In this document: piece after piece, positions 35,098 through 44,207 of the stretch | Layout of the letters: every line of letters begins with the position of its first letter | Position numbering within the stretch: the stretch's first letter is position 1 | Assembly: GCF_014451325.2 (NCBI RefSeq) | Contig: NZ_JACSCH020000026.1 | Span: 1-64,000 of the forward strand | Source of the DNA: Streptomyces sp. CB02980 | GTDB lineage: Bacteria; Actinomycetota; Actinomycetes; Streptomycetales; Streptomycetaceae | DNA length: 64,000 nucleotides | Reading direction: 5' to 3' | The notes under the pieces: model-generated | The model's database searches: none | Told to the model about the DNA's origin: nothing | What the model saw: the letters and a program-made list of their open reading frames with translations, nothing else | Position numbers and translations under genes: made by a program

Positions 35098-36480
35098 CGG
35101 CGGCGGGGTCGGCGCCCCCGGCAGCCGGAGCGTCGCCACGGTGCCGCCCCCCTCCGCCGGGGTCAGGGCGATCGTGCCGCCCGCGTGGTGGACCGTGCGG
35201 GCCACGATCGACAGGCCCAGGCCCGAGCCCGGCAGGCTGCGGGCCGACGGGGAGCGCCAGAACCGGTCGAAGACGTGCGGGAGCTCGTCCGGGGCGATGC
35301 CGGGACCCTGGTCGCGGACGGCCAGTTCGCCGCGCATCAGGGTCACCTCGACCGTGCCCCGGGGCGGCGAGAACTTCACCGCGTTGTCCAGGACGTTCAC
35401 CAGGGCCCGCTCCAGGCCGGCCGGTTCCGCCCGTACGTACCAGGGCGCCAGGTCCGTCACGAAGGTCAGCTCGGGTCCGCGCAGCCGCGCCCGGTCCAGG
35501 GCCGCCCGCAGGATCGTGTGCAGCGGGACCACTGCGAGGGGGCCCGGCTGCGCCGCGTCCGGCCGAGCCAGCTCCTGGAGGTCGCCGATCAGCGCCGCCA
35601 GCTCCGTCATCTGCGCCTTCACCGAGGTCATCAGGGCCCGCCGGTCGTCCGGCGGGATCGCCCGGCCGGTCTCCTCACTGCGCGCGAGCAGCTCGACGTT
35701 CGTCCGGAGCGAGGTCAGCGGCGTACGGAGCTCGTGGCCGGCGTCCGCGATCAGCTGCGCCTGCCGGTCCCTGGACGTCGCGAGCGCCGCCGTCATCGCG
35801 TTGAACGAACGCGAGAGACGGGCGATCTCGTCCTCACCCTCGACCGGGATCCGCACGGTCAGGTCCTCGGTCGCGGCCACGTGCTCGACCGCCCCGGTCA
35901 GCCGGTTCACCGGCTCAAGACCGGTCCGCGCCACCCACAGGCCGGCCGCGCCCGCGCCGACGACGCCGATCCCGGAGACCAGGAGGAGCACCCAGCGCAG
36001 GGTGGACATCGAGTTGTCGATCTCGTCGAGGGGACGGGCGACGGAGACGGCGAGCCCGATCGGGCCCTCCTGCGGATAGGTGAAGACCCGCATCTCCCGC
36101 CCGGCGTCGTCCTTCACCGTGTGCAGGGCGAACTCCAGCTGCCCCCGGGCCACCGCGAGATCGCCGGCCCCGGCCGGGATCGCGGCCTTGCCGGAGGTGC
36201 ACACGCTGCCGTTGGCGAAGATCACCTGCACCGTGTACGAGCCCGCCACCGGCGGCGGCGTGGTGCCCTGCCGGCACAGGGTGAGCAGGCTCTGCACCCC
36301 GTTCGGGTCGAGCCGGGTGCTGCGCAGGGAGGCGTCCATCTCGTTCTCCAGCTGCGTCCGCGTCACGAACCAGCAGGCGAGCGACACCGCGGCCACCGCC
36401 ACGGCCACGGCGAACGCCGTGAGGAGGGCGAGGCGCGAGCGGAGGGGGCGGGAGCGGAACCAGGCGAGGGGACTTCTCAC
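35062..36480 (-). CDS. Sensor histidine kinase (HAMP/HisKA)
   Basis: A 472-residue kinase with a first membrane span (ALLTAFAVAVAVAAVSLACWF), an external domain with two Cys residues (LLTLCRQG and GSVCTSG), and a second span. A HAMP domain follows, then the phosphoacceptor in DAGHELRTPLTSL and an ATPase domain with VLDNAVKFSPPRG and GSGLGLSIVARTV. The start was set at the GTG that overlaps the regulator stop as GTGA. It works with the adjacent OmpR regulator. From memory this matches S. coelicolor SCO4155. Confidence 0.92.
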   Translation of the reverse strand: MRSPLAWFRSRPLRSRLALLTAFAVAVAVAAVSLACWFVTRTQLENEMDASLRSTRLDPNGVQSLLTLCRQGTTPPPVAGSYTVQVIFANGSVCTSGKAAIPAGAGDLAVARGQLEFALHTVKDDAGREMRVFTYPQEGPIGLAVSVARPLDEIDNSMSTLRWVLLLVSGIGVVGAGAAGLWVARTGLEPVNRLTGAVEHVAATEDLTVRIPVEGEDEIARLSRSFNAMTAALATSRDRQAQLIADAGHELRTPLTSLRTNVELLARSEETGRAIPPDDRRALMTSVKAQMTELAALIGDLQELARPDAAQPGPLAVVPLHTILRAALDRARLRGPELTFVTDLAPWYVRAEPAGLERALVNVLDNAVKFSPPRGTVEVTLMRGELAVRDQGPGIAPDELPHVFDRFWRSPSARSLPGSGLGLSIVARTVHHAGGTIALTPAEGGGTVATLRLPGAPTPPPSVVADEGLDEA

Positions 36481-37205
36481 TCCCCGCCCCCTCCGCGCAG
36501 CGCGTATCCCACGCCCCGCACCGTGTGCACGAGGCGCGGCTCGCCGCCCGCCTCCGTCTTGCGTCGCAGGTACATCACGTACACGTCCAGTGAGTTCGAG
36601 CTCGGTTCGAAGTCGAAGCCCCATACGGCCTTGAGGATCTGCTCCCGGGTCAGCACCTGCCGCGGGTGCGCCAGGAACATCTCCAGGAGCGTGAACTCCG
36701 TCCGCGTCAGCTCCACCGTCCGCCCGCCCCGGGACACCTCGCGCGTGGCGAGGTCCATCCGCAGGTCCTCGAAGGACAGCACGTCGGCGTCGGCCGGGCC
36801 GGAGGCCGTCGCGGAGGCGTACGAGCTGCGCCGCAGCAGCGCCCTGATCCGGGCGAACAGCTCGTCCAGCTCGAACGGCTTCACGAGGTAGTCGTCGGCG
36901 CCCGCGTCGAGCCCGGTGACCCGGTCGCCGACCGTGTCGCGCGCGGTGAGCATCAGGATCGGCACGGTCGAGCCGGACGCCCTGATCCGGCGGGCCGCCG
37001 TCAGCCCGTCCATGCGGGGCATCTGGACGTCGAGGACGACGAGATCGGGGGCGTACGCGTCCATCCGGGCGAGCGCGTCGAGTCCGTCCACGGCGACCTG
37101 CGTCCCGTACCCCTCGAAGGCGAGGCTGCGGCGCAGGGCCTCCCGTACGGCGGGCTCGTCGTCGACGATGAGGATGCGTTCGGGCTCGTGTCGCTGGGCG
37201 GTCAT
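36477..37205 (-). CDS. OmpR-family response regulator
   Basis: A 242-residue regulator with a receiver domain (acidic pocket in LIVDDEPAV, phosphoacceptor Asp59 in LVVLDVQMP, the conserved Lys in DDYLVKPFEL). The winged-helix output domain ends at LVHTVRGVGYALRG. The kinase gene follows at once and the HtrA-like protease lies just upstream in the same direction. It may control that protease and an envelope-stress set, by analogy with CseBC/CssRS systems. Confidence 0.93.
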   Translation of the reverse strand: MTAQRHEPERILIVDDEPAVREALRRSLAFEGYGTQVAVDGLDALARMDAYAPDLVVLDVQMPRMDGLTAARRIRASGSTVPILMLTARDTVGDRVTGLDAGADDYLVKPFELDELFARIRALLRRSSYASATASGPADADVLSFEDLRMDLATREVSRGGRTVELTRTEFTLLEMFLAHPRQVLTREQILKAVWGFDFEPSSNSLDVYVMYLRRKTEAGGEPRLVHTVRGVGYALRGGGGE

Positions 37206-37237
37206 GGGCTCAGCGTCGCACGCCACCCGGTCGCCGG

Positions 37238-38389
37238 TCAGCTGTCGCCGCCCGCGCGCAGGCTGTCCAGGTCGGCCTTCACGGTGTCGACCGGGATGGC
37301 GAATCCGAGACCGACGCTGCCGGCCGTCGAACCGTTCGAAGAACTGGGCGAATACATGGCGGAATTGATTCCGATGATCTCGCCGTTCATATTGATCAAC
37401 GCGCCGCCGGAATTCCCCGGATTGAGCGAGGCGTCGGTCTGCAGCGCCTTGTACGTGGTCTTCGACGAACCGGTGTCGCCGTTGAACTGCTGTCCGCCGA
37501 ACTCGAACGGCCAGCCCTGCCGCGGGTCGTACTGCTGCTGTCCCTGCTGCTGGTCCCGGCCGTCGCTGCCGCCTTCGTCCTTCGCGACGGTCACGTCCCG
37601 GTCGAGCGCGGAGACGATGCCGCTGGTGACGGTTCCGGTCAGGCCCTCGGGGGAGCCGATCGCGACGACCTGGTCGCCGACCCGCACCTTGGACGAGTCG
37701 CCGAGCGTGGCGGTCTTGAGGCCGGAGGCGCCCTGGAGCTTGATGAGGGCCAGGTCCTTGTCGGGGTCGGTGCCGACGACCTCGGCCCGGTAGGACTTGC
37801 CGTTGCTGAGCTGCACGGTGATCTCGGACGCGCCGGAGATCACGTGGTTGTTGGTGATGATCTCGCCGTCGGAGGTGATGATCACGCCCGAGCCGGTGGA
37901 CTTGCCGGAGGTGGAGCTCGCGGAGATCTCGACGATGGAGGGGGAGACGGCCTCGGCGACGCCGGCGACCGTGCCCGTGCTGCTCGCGGAGACGTTGGTG
38001 CCGTTCACGTTCGAGGAGGCGGCGACGGGGGTGTCCGCGGTGGCCTGCTGGACCAGCGTCGCCGTACCGCCGCCGATCGCGGCGGCCGCGATGGCCACGG
38101 CGGCCATGAGACCGACCCCGCGCTTGGCGCGGCGCCGGGAGCCGGGACCTCCGGCGGGGGCGGCGGCCGGGGCGCCCGTGGCGGCGGCGGGCGGGACGGG
38201 CGGGATGGGCGGACCCGACGGCGGTACGTGCCCACCGGACGGCCAGATGGTGGTGCCGGGCTCGGTGACGATCGGCTGGGTGGCGGTCTGCTCGGCGCCC
38301 ACCGGCGGCTGGGCCGGGGCGTACGGCGGCCTCGGCGGGTGCGGCGGGTAGTAGGGCTGCTGCGGCTGCTGCTCCTGGAAGTCCGTCAT
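37238..38389 (-). CDS. Membrane-anchored HtrA-like serine protease lacking PDZ
   Basis: A 383-residue trypsin-like protease with an intact triad: His182 (TNNHVISG), Asp212 (DKDLALIKL) and Ser328 (NPGNSGGALIN). The N-terminal 85 residues are Pro/Gln-rich and cytoplasmic. A single membrane anchor follows near residues 93-112, so the catalytic domain is external. Unlike typical HtrA/DegP it ends soon after the protease fold (GLGFAIPVDTVKADLD), with no PDZ domain. A Gln-rich insert (about 280-300) lies in the protease domain. Confidence 0.92.
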   Translation of the reverse strand: MTDFQEQQPQQPYYPPHPPRPPYAPAQPPVGAEQTATQPIVTEPGTTIWPSGGHVPPSGPPIPPVPPAAATGAPAAAPAGGPGSRRRAKRGVGLMAAVAIAAAAIGGGTATLVQQATADTPVAASSNVNGTNVSASSTGTVAGVAEAVSPSIVEISASSTSGKSTGSGVIITSDGEIITNNHVISGASEITVQLSNGKSYRAEVVGTDPDKDLALIKLQGASGLKTATLGDSSKVRVGDQVVAIGSPEGLTGTVTSGIVSALDRDVTVAKDEGGSDGRDQQQGQQQYDPRQGWPFEFGGQQFNGDTGSSKTTYKALQTDASLNPGNSGGALINMNGEIIGINSAMYSPSSSNGSTAGSVGLGFAIPVDTVKADLDSLRAGGDS

Positions 38390-38470
38390 GGCAATGACTC
38401 TCGGAGCCGTTCATGAGAGCCGTCTGAGGACCGGCTGAGAAGCCCGACAGAAGCGTGTATGCCCGATATA

Positions 38471-38630
38471 AGGACCGCTCGGGGGAGGGCTCTTCCCGGG
38501 TCTCCCCGGAAGGACCGCTCGGAGGAGGACCCTCCCCGGATCTCCCCGTGAGGCCACTCGGGGGAGAGGCCCTTCCCGGGTCTCCCCGTGAGGCCACTCG
38601 GGGGAGGGGCCCTTCCCGGCTCTCCCCCTG
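38471..38630. repeat. 40-bp tandem repeat, four copies
   Basis: Units start at 38471, 38511, 38551 and 38591, exactly 40 bp apart. They begin AGGACCGCTC (first two) or AGGCCACTCG (last two) and end near TCTCCCCG. Each carries CGGGG(G)AGA and TCTCCCC(G), so each can form a hairpin. They lie between the lacI-type gene stop and the protease promoter region. Confidence 0.92.
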
Positions 38631-38679
38631 AAGGCCCCGGCTCGCCGACCGGCTACCGGGGCACCGGCAGGAGCCGGGA

Positions 38680-39708
38680 TCAGCCGCCGTCGCAGCCGCA
38701 GGAGCGGCGGATCACCAGGGCCGACGGGAAGAGCTTCACGCGCTCGCGGCGCGAGCCCGCCACCCGGAGCGAGTCGTCCAGGACCAGGTCCACCGCCGCA
38801 CGGGCCATGGCCGGCCGGTCCGAGGAGATCGTGGTCAGCGGCGGGTCGGTGAGCGCCGCCTCCTTCACGTCGTCGAAGCCGGCCACCGCCAGCTCCGTCG
38901 GCACCTCGATGCGCAGCTCGCGCGCCGCCCGCAGGACACCGAAGGCCTGGTCGTCGGTGGCGCAGAAGATGGCCGGCGGCCTGTCCGGGCCCGCGAGCAG
39001 CTTGAGGGCCACCTGGTAGGCGTCGTAGCGGTTGTACGGGGCCTGGAAGAGCCGGCCCTCGATCGAGCGGCCCGCCTCCAGCATGGCCCGCCGCCAGCCC
39101 TCCTCGTGGTCGGCGACCGGGTCGCCGACGGCCGGGGTGTTCGGGATGCCGCCCATGCAGGCCACGTACGCGTGGCCGTGCTCCAGGAGGTGCCGGGTGG
39201 CAAGCTGGGCGCCGCCGATGTCGTCGGTGACGACGGCCACGTCGTCCAAGGCCTCGGGCCGCTCGTGCAGCAGCACCACGCGCGCGTCCCAGGCCTCGAT
39301 CTCGCTCGCGGCCCGCTCGCTCATGCCCTGGCTGACCAGGATCAGACCGGAGACCCGCATGCCGAGGAAGGCCCGCAGGTAGTGGACCTCGCGCTCGTCG
39401 CGGTAGTCGGAGTTGCCGACCAGGACCATTTTCCCGCGCTCGGCGGCGGCCTGCTCGACCGCGTGCGCCATCTCCGCGAAGAACGGCTGCCGCGCGTCCG
39501 GCACGATCATGCCTATGAGATCCGTGCGCCGGGACGCCATCGCCTGGGCGACCCGGTCGGGGCGGTAGCCCAGTTCCTTGATCGCGGCGAGGACACGCTC
39601 GCGCGTGGCCGGGGCGACCGGCCGGGGTCCGTTGTTGATGACGTAGCTCACGACCGCGGTCGAAGTACCTGCCAGTCGAGCTACGTCATCCCGCGTCACC
39701 TTGGCCAC
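38680..39708 (-). CDS. LacI-family transcriptional regulator
   Basis: A 342-residue regulator. The helix-turn-helix reads VTRDDVARLAGTSTAVVSYV, followed by the hinge. The sugar-binding-type effector domain has IGMIVPDARQPFFAEMAHAVE and the C-terminal ends RRSCGC. It starts at GTG 24 bases after glnR and may be cotranscribed. No operator for it is obvious nearby; the target sugar is unknown. Confidence 0.92.
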   Translation of the reverse strand: MAKVTRDDVARLAGTSTAVVSYVINNGPRPVAPATRERVLAAIKELGYRPDRVAQAMASRRTDLIGMIVPDARQPFFAEMAHAVEQAAAERGKMVLVGNSDYRDEREVHYLRAFLGMRVSGLILVSQGMSERAASEIEAWDARVVLLHERPEALDDVAVVTDDIGGAQLATRHLLEHGHAYVACMGGIPNTPAVGDPVADHEEGWRRAMLEAGRSIEGRLFQAPYNRYDAYQVALKLLAGPDRPPAIFCATDDQAFGVLRAARELRIEVPTELAVAGFDDVKEAALTDPPLTTISSDRPAMARAAVDLVLDDSLRVAGSRRERVKLFPSALVIRRSCGCDGG

Positions 39709-39732
39709 GCGCGGCAGTCTACGCGGGGTGAC

Positions 39733-40563
39733 CTACCGACCGGCAGGTCGCACTGTGGCATCTGCCACGTTCCTGTCCGCCAGGGGGGTGACATCCCCCG
39801 TGGCGTCCTTGACGCGGGCGGTCGCACGCGCCGCTTCCTGCACACGGGCCTCCTCGGCTTTGGCCCGTGCCTCCTCCGCCGCCCGCTCGACCTTCTCGGG
39901 GGTGACGAAGCGGTAGCCGACGTTGCGGACGGTGCCGATGAGCGACTCGTGCTCGGGGCCGAGCTTGGCCCGCAGCCGCCGCACGTGGACGTCGACCGTC
40001 CGGGTGCCGCCGAAGTAGTCGTACCCCCACACCTCCTGCAGGAGCTGCGCGCGGGTGAAGACCCGGCCCGGGTGCTGGGCGAGGTACTTGAGGAGCTCGA
40101 ACTCCTTGAAGGTCAGGTCGAGGACCCGGCCCTTGAGCTTGGCGCTGTACGTCGCCTCGTCGACCGACAGGTCGCCGTTGCGGATCTCCATGGGGGAGTC
40201 GTCCGCGACGATCTGCTGGCGGCCCATCGCGAGCCGCAGCCGCGCCTCGACCTCGGCGGGTCCCGCGGTGTCGAGGAGGACGTCGTCGATGCCCCAGTCG
40301 GCGGTGACGGCCGCGAGACCGCCCTCGGTGACGACGAGGATCAGCGGACAGCCCGGCCCGGTGGAGCGGAGCAGCTGGCAGAGCGACCGGACCTGCGGGA
40401 GGTCGCGCCGCCCGTCGACGAGGATCACGTCCGCGCCGGGGGTGTCCACGAGGGCGGGGCCCTCGGCCGGGGCGACCCGGACGTTGTGCAGGAGCAGACC
40501 GAGGGCGGGCAGCACCTCGGTGGAAGGCTGGAGAGCGTTGGTCAGGAGCAGCAAGGCGCTCAT
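39733..40563 (-). CDS. glnR: GlnR, orphan OmpR-type regulator of nitrogen metabolism
   Basis: A 276-residue protein with an atypical receiver domain (NALQPSTEVLPALGLLLHNV, conserved Asp50 in VILVDG) that lacks the full acidic pocket. The winged-helix DNA-binding domain is highly conserved: LTFKEFELLKYLAQHPGRVF, then GTRTVDVHVRRLRAKLG. GlnR controls ammonium assimilation (glnA, glnII, amtB) as an orphan regulator without a partner kinase. The C-terminal tail is Ala/Glu-rich and variable. The gene fits the S. coelicolor glnR sequence and place (SCO4159, from memory). Confidence 0.95.
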   Translation of the reverse strand: MSALLLLTNALQPSTEVLPALGLLLHNVRVAPAEGPALVDTPGADVILVDGRRDLPQVRSLCQLLRSTGPGCPLILVVTEGGLAAVTADWGIDDVLLDTAGPAEVEARLRLAMGRQQIVADDSPMEIRNGDLSVDEATYSAKLKGRVLDLTFKEFELLKYLAQHPGRVFTRAQLLQEVWGYDYFGGTRTVDVHVRRLRAKLGPEHESLIGTVRNVGYRFVTPEKVERAAEEARAKAEEARVQEAARATARVKDATGDVTPLADRNVADATVRPAGR

Positions 40564-40739
40564 CGCGCACCACCTGCCGTCCCTGCCGTCGGTCGGTCGT
40601 GCTTCGGTCGCTCGCTCATAACGTCGGTTCCTCCTCGGTCCCTGCGAGGACGTGCACTGCTTCGTACAGATCACTGCCGGCTCTCGCGCCCTGAGAGCTT
40701 TTGTTCATCCGTCCGTAACAACGGTCGGAAAACGCAAAA

Positions 40740-40767
40740 GGACCCGGGGGCTACGTCGCCCGGATCC
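40740..40767 (-). terminator. Hairpin in the glnR/hydrolase intergenic region
   Basis: GGACCCGGG and CCCGGATCC form a 9-bp stem with one mismatch. Read on the minus strand it is followed by TTTTGC, so it could end leftward transcripts ahead of glnR, or form the 5' leader of the rightward hydrolase mRNA. Confidence 0.4.
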
Positions 40768-40789
40768 TCTGCCAAGGAGAATAGCCCAC

Positions 40790-41596
40790 ATGGGTTCAGA
40801 GGGAGAGGGCGTATTTCATATGGTGGATGTCTCCCTGATCACTTCCGGCCCCCGGCGGGCAATGTTGCGTACGGATGACGATGTCCGGATCGAGGCGGTT
40901 TACGAACCCTCTCCCGCAAGTGTCACCGATACGGCGGTCGTCGTCGCCCACGGGTTCACCGGGTCGGCCGACCGGCCCGCCGTCCGCCGCGCCGCACGTG
41001 TGTTCGCCGAGCGGGGCGCGGCGGTGATCACCTTCTCCTTCCGGGGCCACGGTGCCTCCGGCGGTCTCTCCACCCTCGGCGACCGGGAGGTCCTCGACCT
41101 GGCCGCCGCCGTCCGCTGGGCACGTGAGCTCGGCCACGCGCGCGTGGCGACGGTCGGCTTCTCCATGGGCGGCTCCGTGGTCCTGCGCCACGCGGCCCTC
41201 GCCCGGGAGACGGACGGACGCGCCGACGCGGTGGCCGCCGTCTCCGCGCCCGCCCGCTGGTACTACCGGGGGACGGCGCCGATGCGTCGCCTCCACTGGG
41301 TGGTCACCCGGCCGGCGGGCCGCCTCGTCGGGCGGTACGGGCTCCGCACCCGCATCGACCGGCGGGCCTGGGACCCCGTACCGCTGTCTCCCGTGGAGGC
41401 GGTGCCGCTGATCGCCCCGACCCCGCTGCTCATCGTGCACGGCGACCGGGACGCGTACTTCCCGCTCGACCACCCGCGGATGCTGGCCGGGGCCGGCGAG
41501 GCGGAGCTGTGGCTGGAGCGGGGGATGGGCCACGCCGAGAACGCGGCGGACGAGGAGCTGCTCGCCCGCATCGGGAACTGGCTCACGCGCGCATAG
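40790..41596 (+). CDS. Alpha/beta-hydrolase
   Basis: A 268-residue alpha/beta-hydrolase. The oxyanion motif VVAHGFTG, the nucleophile elbow GFSMGGSVV, the acid region LLIVHGDRDAYFP and the final His in GMGHAENA are all visible. This pattern fits an esterase or lipase-like enzyme. ATG at 40790 has AAGGAGA at a good distance. It is divergent from glnR. The substrate is unknown. Confidence 0.88.
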   Translation: MGSEGEGVFHMVDVSLITSGPRRAMLRTDDDVRIEAVYEPSPASVTDTAVVVAHGFTGSADRPAVRRAARVFAERGAAVITFSFRGHGASGGLSTLGDREVLDLAAAVRWARELGHARVATVGFSMGGSVVLRHAALARETDGRADAVAAVSAPARWYYRGTAPMRRLHWVVTRPAGRLVGRYGLRTRIDRRAWDPVPLSPVEAVPLIAPTPLLIVHGDRDAYFPLDHPRMLAGAGEAELWLERGMGHAENAADEELLARIGNWLTRA

Positions 41597-41640
41597 CCCA
41601 TCATGGGGGGCGGCGCGCACACGAACGAAGGGAGCCCGCT

Positions 41641-41895
41641 ATGGCAGCGGGAACCATCCGCTACTGGGCCGCGGCCAAGGCCGCCGCCGGTGTCGCGGAG
41701 GAGCCGTACACCGCCGAGCACCTCGCCGAGGCCCTCGACGCGGCCCGCGCGAAGCACCCGGGCGAGCTCGTCCAGGTGCTCAAGCGGTGCTCGTTCCTGG
41801 TCGACGGCGACCCCGTCGGGACCCGGAGCCATGAGACGGTACGGCTTGCCGAGGGCGGCACGGTCGAGGTGCTCCCCCCGTTCGCAGGAGGGTGA
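41641..41895 (+). CDS. MoaD/ThiS-family sulfur-carrier-like protein
   Basis: An 84-residue ubiquitin-like protein ending PFAGG. The C-terminal Gly-Gly is the site that is adenylated and thiocarboxylated in MoaD/ThiS proteins. VEVLPPFAGG matches MoaD. No MoaE or ThiG gene is adjacent. It may serve molybdopterin synthesis or another sulfur-transfer pathway. Confidence 0.88.
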   Translation: MAAGTIRYWAAAKAAAGVAEEPYTAEHLAEALDAARAKHPGELVQVLKRCSFLVDGDPVGTRSHETVRLAEGGTVEVLPPFAGG

Positions 41896-41905
41896 ACCCC
41901 AGATC

Positions 41906-43183
41906 ATGAGCAACGACCAGTACTACGGCGGTCAGCAGTACGACCCGTACGCGAACGGGACCGCGAACGGGACCGGGAACGCGAACGGGACCGGGAGCGG
42001 GAGCGGGAGCGGTCACCAGGAGCAGCAGGGCCCCGACGTCACCCAGACGTGGGAGGGCCAGACCTGGGACACCCAGTTCCAGCCGGCCGTCACGTACGAG
42101 CAGGTCCGGGCCGACCGGGCGCAGGCCGCGCAGGGCCGGCAGGGCCACCAGCAGCAGCCGCACCAGCCTCAGCAGCAGCAGCCGTACGAGGCGTACGCGT
42201 CGAGCCAGGCCTCCTACGAGTCGTACGGGACCCCCGCCGCGTACTACGCGGAGCCGCAGCACCAGCAGCCGCAGCCGCCGCAGGCACAGCCTCAGCACCA
42301 GTCTCAGCCGGTGGCGGCTCCCGCCCCGGCCCCCGCCCCCGTCGCGGAGCCCGTTCCGGCGCCCCCCGCGCCGTCCGGTGAGGCGGGTCCCGGCTGGTCC
42401 TCGCCGACCACCTCCGGGAACACCCGGATCACCGACGCCCAGCGCGCCCGCGCCGAGGGCCGCTCGCCGGTCATCGAGCCGGGGATGCAGCCCGCCGCGC
42501 TGACCGCCGTCCTCGGGCTGCTGCTCGCCGGTGGCGCCGCCCTCGGCACGTACGCGCTGCTCGTCCCGCTCGTAGTGCTCCAGGGCCTCACCGCCGCCGG
42601 CTGGTTCCGGCTCAACGGCATGTGGCCCGCCCGTCAGGGCATCGCCCTCGCCTTCGCCGGCGGCCTCGCCGCCGACGCGGCCCTGCTCGTCACCGGCCGG
42701 GAGAACGCGGCCGCCGCGATCTTCGGCACCCTCGGCGTCTGGGTGCTGCTCTGCCTGGTCCTCCAGCTGCGCAGCCACGCCGACCCGGACGAGCGCATGT
42801 ACGGCCTGATGGCCACCATCGCCTCGGCGGCGCTGGCCGTCGTCGCCACCGGACACCTGGGCGCCGACCCGGACGCGGTCGTCGTCGGAGGGGTCGCGGT
42901 GGCCGCGGCCGTCCTCGCCCGGGCGCTCCCGCTGCCCGGACCCGTCTCCCTGATCGCCGCGCTGCTGGCCTCGGCGGGCGCGGGGATCGCGGCCGGCGGT
43001 CTCGCCGACCTGGGCTCCTCCGGTGCGCTCCTCGGCCTCGGGGCCGGGGTCTGCGCGCTGGTCGGCCTGCGGGTGGCGAGCTACGACTACCCGTCCCGCT
43101 TCGTGCACATGACGGCCGGTGTCGCGCTGCCGCTGACGGCCGCCGCACCCGCCGTCTACCTGCTGGGCAGGGCTCTGGTCTGA
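41906..43183 (+). CDS. Polytopic membrane protein with a long Gln/Pro-rich N-terminus
   Basis: A 425-residue protein. Residues 1-175 are low complexity, with NGT repeats and poly-Gln/Pro/Ala stretches. The remainder has about eight to ten hydrophobic helices with few charged residues. It resembles the Streptomyces family of disordered-N-terminus multi-pass proteins of unknown role. It starts 10 bases after the MoaD-like gene, so it is probably cotranscribed with it. Confidence 0.8.
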   Translation: MSNDQYYGGQQYDPYANGTANGTGNANGTGSGSGSGHQEQQGPDVTQTWEGQTWDTQFQPAVTYEQVRADRAQAAQGRQGHQQQPHQPQQQQPYEAYASSQASYESYGTPAAYYAEPQHQQPQPPQAQPQHQSQPVAAPAPAPAPVAEPVPAPPAPSGEAGPGWSSPTTSGNTRITDAQRARAEGRSPVIEPGMQPAALTAVLGLLLAGGAALGTYALLVPLVVLQGLTAAGWFRLNGMWPARQGIALAFAGGLAADAALLVTGRENAAAAIFGTLGVWVLLCLVLQLRSHADPDERMYGLMATIASAALAVVATGHLGADPDAVVVGGVAVAAAVLARALPLPGPVSLIAALLASAGAGIAAGGLADLGSSGALLGLGAGVCALVGLRVASYDYPSRFVHMTAGVALPLTAAAPAVYLLGRALV

Positions 43184-43220
43184 TCCCCGTACCCGGCCCC
43201 GGGCGGACCTTGAGCGGACA

Positions 43221-43275
43221 CCGGTCCGGCCCTGGTCCGGCCCTGGTCCGGCCTCGGTCCGGCCTCGGTCCGGAC
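43221..43275. repeat. 11-bp tandem repeat, five copies
   Basis: Units CCGGTCCGGCC, CTGGTCCGGCC (twice), TCGGTCCGGCC and TCGGTCCGGAC follow one another at 11-bp spacing between the membrane-protein stop and the next gene. Confidence 0.9.
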
Positions 43276-43365
43276 CGGGCACGGGAACCAACCGGCCCCC
43301 CGACGCGTCGATCTTCGTGTCGGGGGGCCGGAACACATCCATTTCCATCGGGGGGACCACAGCCC

Positions 43366-44052
43366 ATGCGAGCACTGCGGATTCTGTTGATCGTGGCCGT
43401 CGTGCTGGGCGGGATCCTGGTGGGGATCGACCGGCTGGCCGTGGCGTACGCCGAGGACGAGGCGGCGGGCCGGGTGAAGCTGGCCTCCGTCGACAGCGAC
43501 GCCATAGAGGTCGACATCAAGGGCTTCCCGTTCCTGACCCAGGTCGTGGACAAGCACTTCGACGAGGTCGACGTGAAGGCGACCGGCGTCAAGGCGCAGG
43601 CGGGCAGCAAGCGCATCCGGGTCGGCGAGCTGACCGTGGCGCTGCGGGACGTGACCGTGACCGGCGACTGGGCGGGCGCGAAGGCCGGTTCCGCGAGCGG
43701 CACCGCCCTCATCTCGTACGCGGACCTCACCGCCGCCTCCGACCAGGAGGCCGTCGTCGCCTACGGCGGCAACGGCAAGGTGAAGGTGACCGGCGGCGTG
43801 AAGGTGATGGGCCGCACCCTGACCCGTACGGTCCTGTCGACGGTGACCGTGGTGAACGGCGACACGATCCGGGTCCGCGCCGACGAGGTGCCCGGCGAGG
43901 GCATCCCGGGCATCGAGGACCTGGTCCGCGCCCGGACCGACTTCGAGCGTCCGATCGGTGTGATCGCCGGGATGAAGGTCGAGAAGGTCGAGCCGAGGCC
44001 GGACGGTCTGGCCGTCACCGTGACCGGCAAGGACGTCGTCCTGGCGGGCTGA
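43366..44052 (+). CDS. LmeA-like phospholipid-binding protein (DUF2993)
   Basis: A 228-residue protein with an N-terminal anchor or signal (ALRILLIVAVVLGGILVGIDRL) and a beta-rich DUF2993 domain (VDIKGFPFLTQVVDKHFDEVDV is characteristic). In mycobacteria LmeA binds phospholipid and supports mannan synthesis in the cell envelope. It probably acts in envelope lipid handling here. Confidence 0.82.
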   Translation: MRALRILLIVAVVLGGILVGIDRLAVAYAEDEAAGRVKLASVDSDAIEVDIKGFPFLTQVVDKHFDEVDVKATGVKAQAGSKRIRVGELTVALRDVTVTGDWAGAKAGSASGTALISYADLTAASDQEAVVAYGGNGKVKVTGGVKVMGRTLTRTVLSTVTVVNGDTIRVRADEVPGEGIPGIEDLVRARTDFERPIGVIAGMKVEKVEPRPDGLAVTVTGKDVVLAG

Positions 44053-44207
44053 CGGCCCGGAGAGCCGACCGAGCTGTCCAAGCCGCCCAAGCCGCCCGTA
44101 GGCCCCGGCACGTACCCGTTGGTCACATGCTGAGACACCGCTGTCCGACCAGCAGAATCAGAACCGGACGCCCCGGTGCGGAGGCGCCCGGATCCCTCTC
44201 GTACCGT

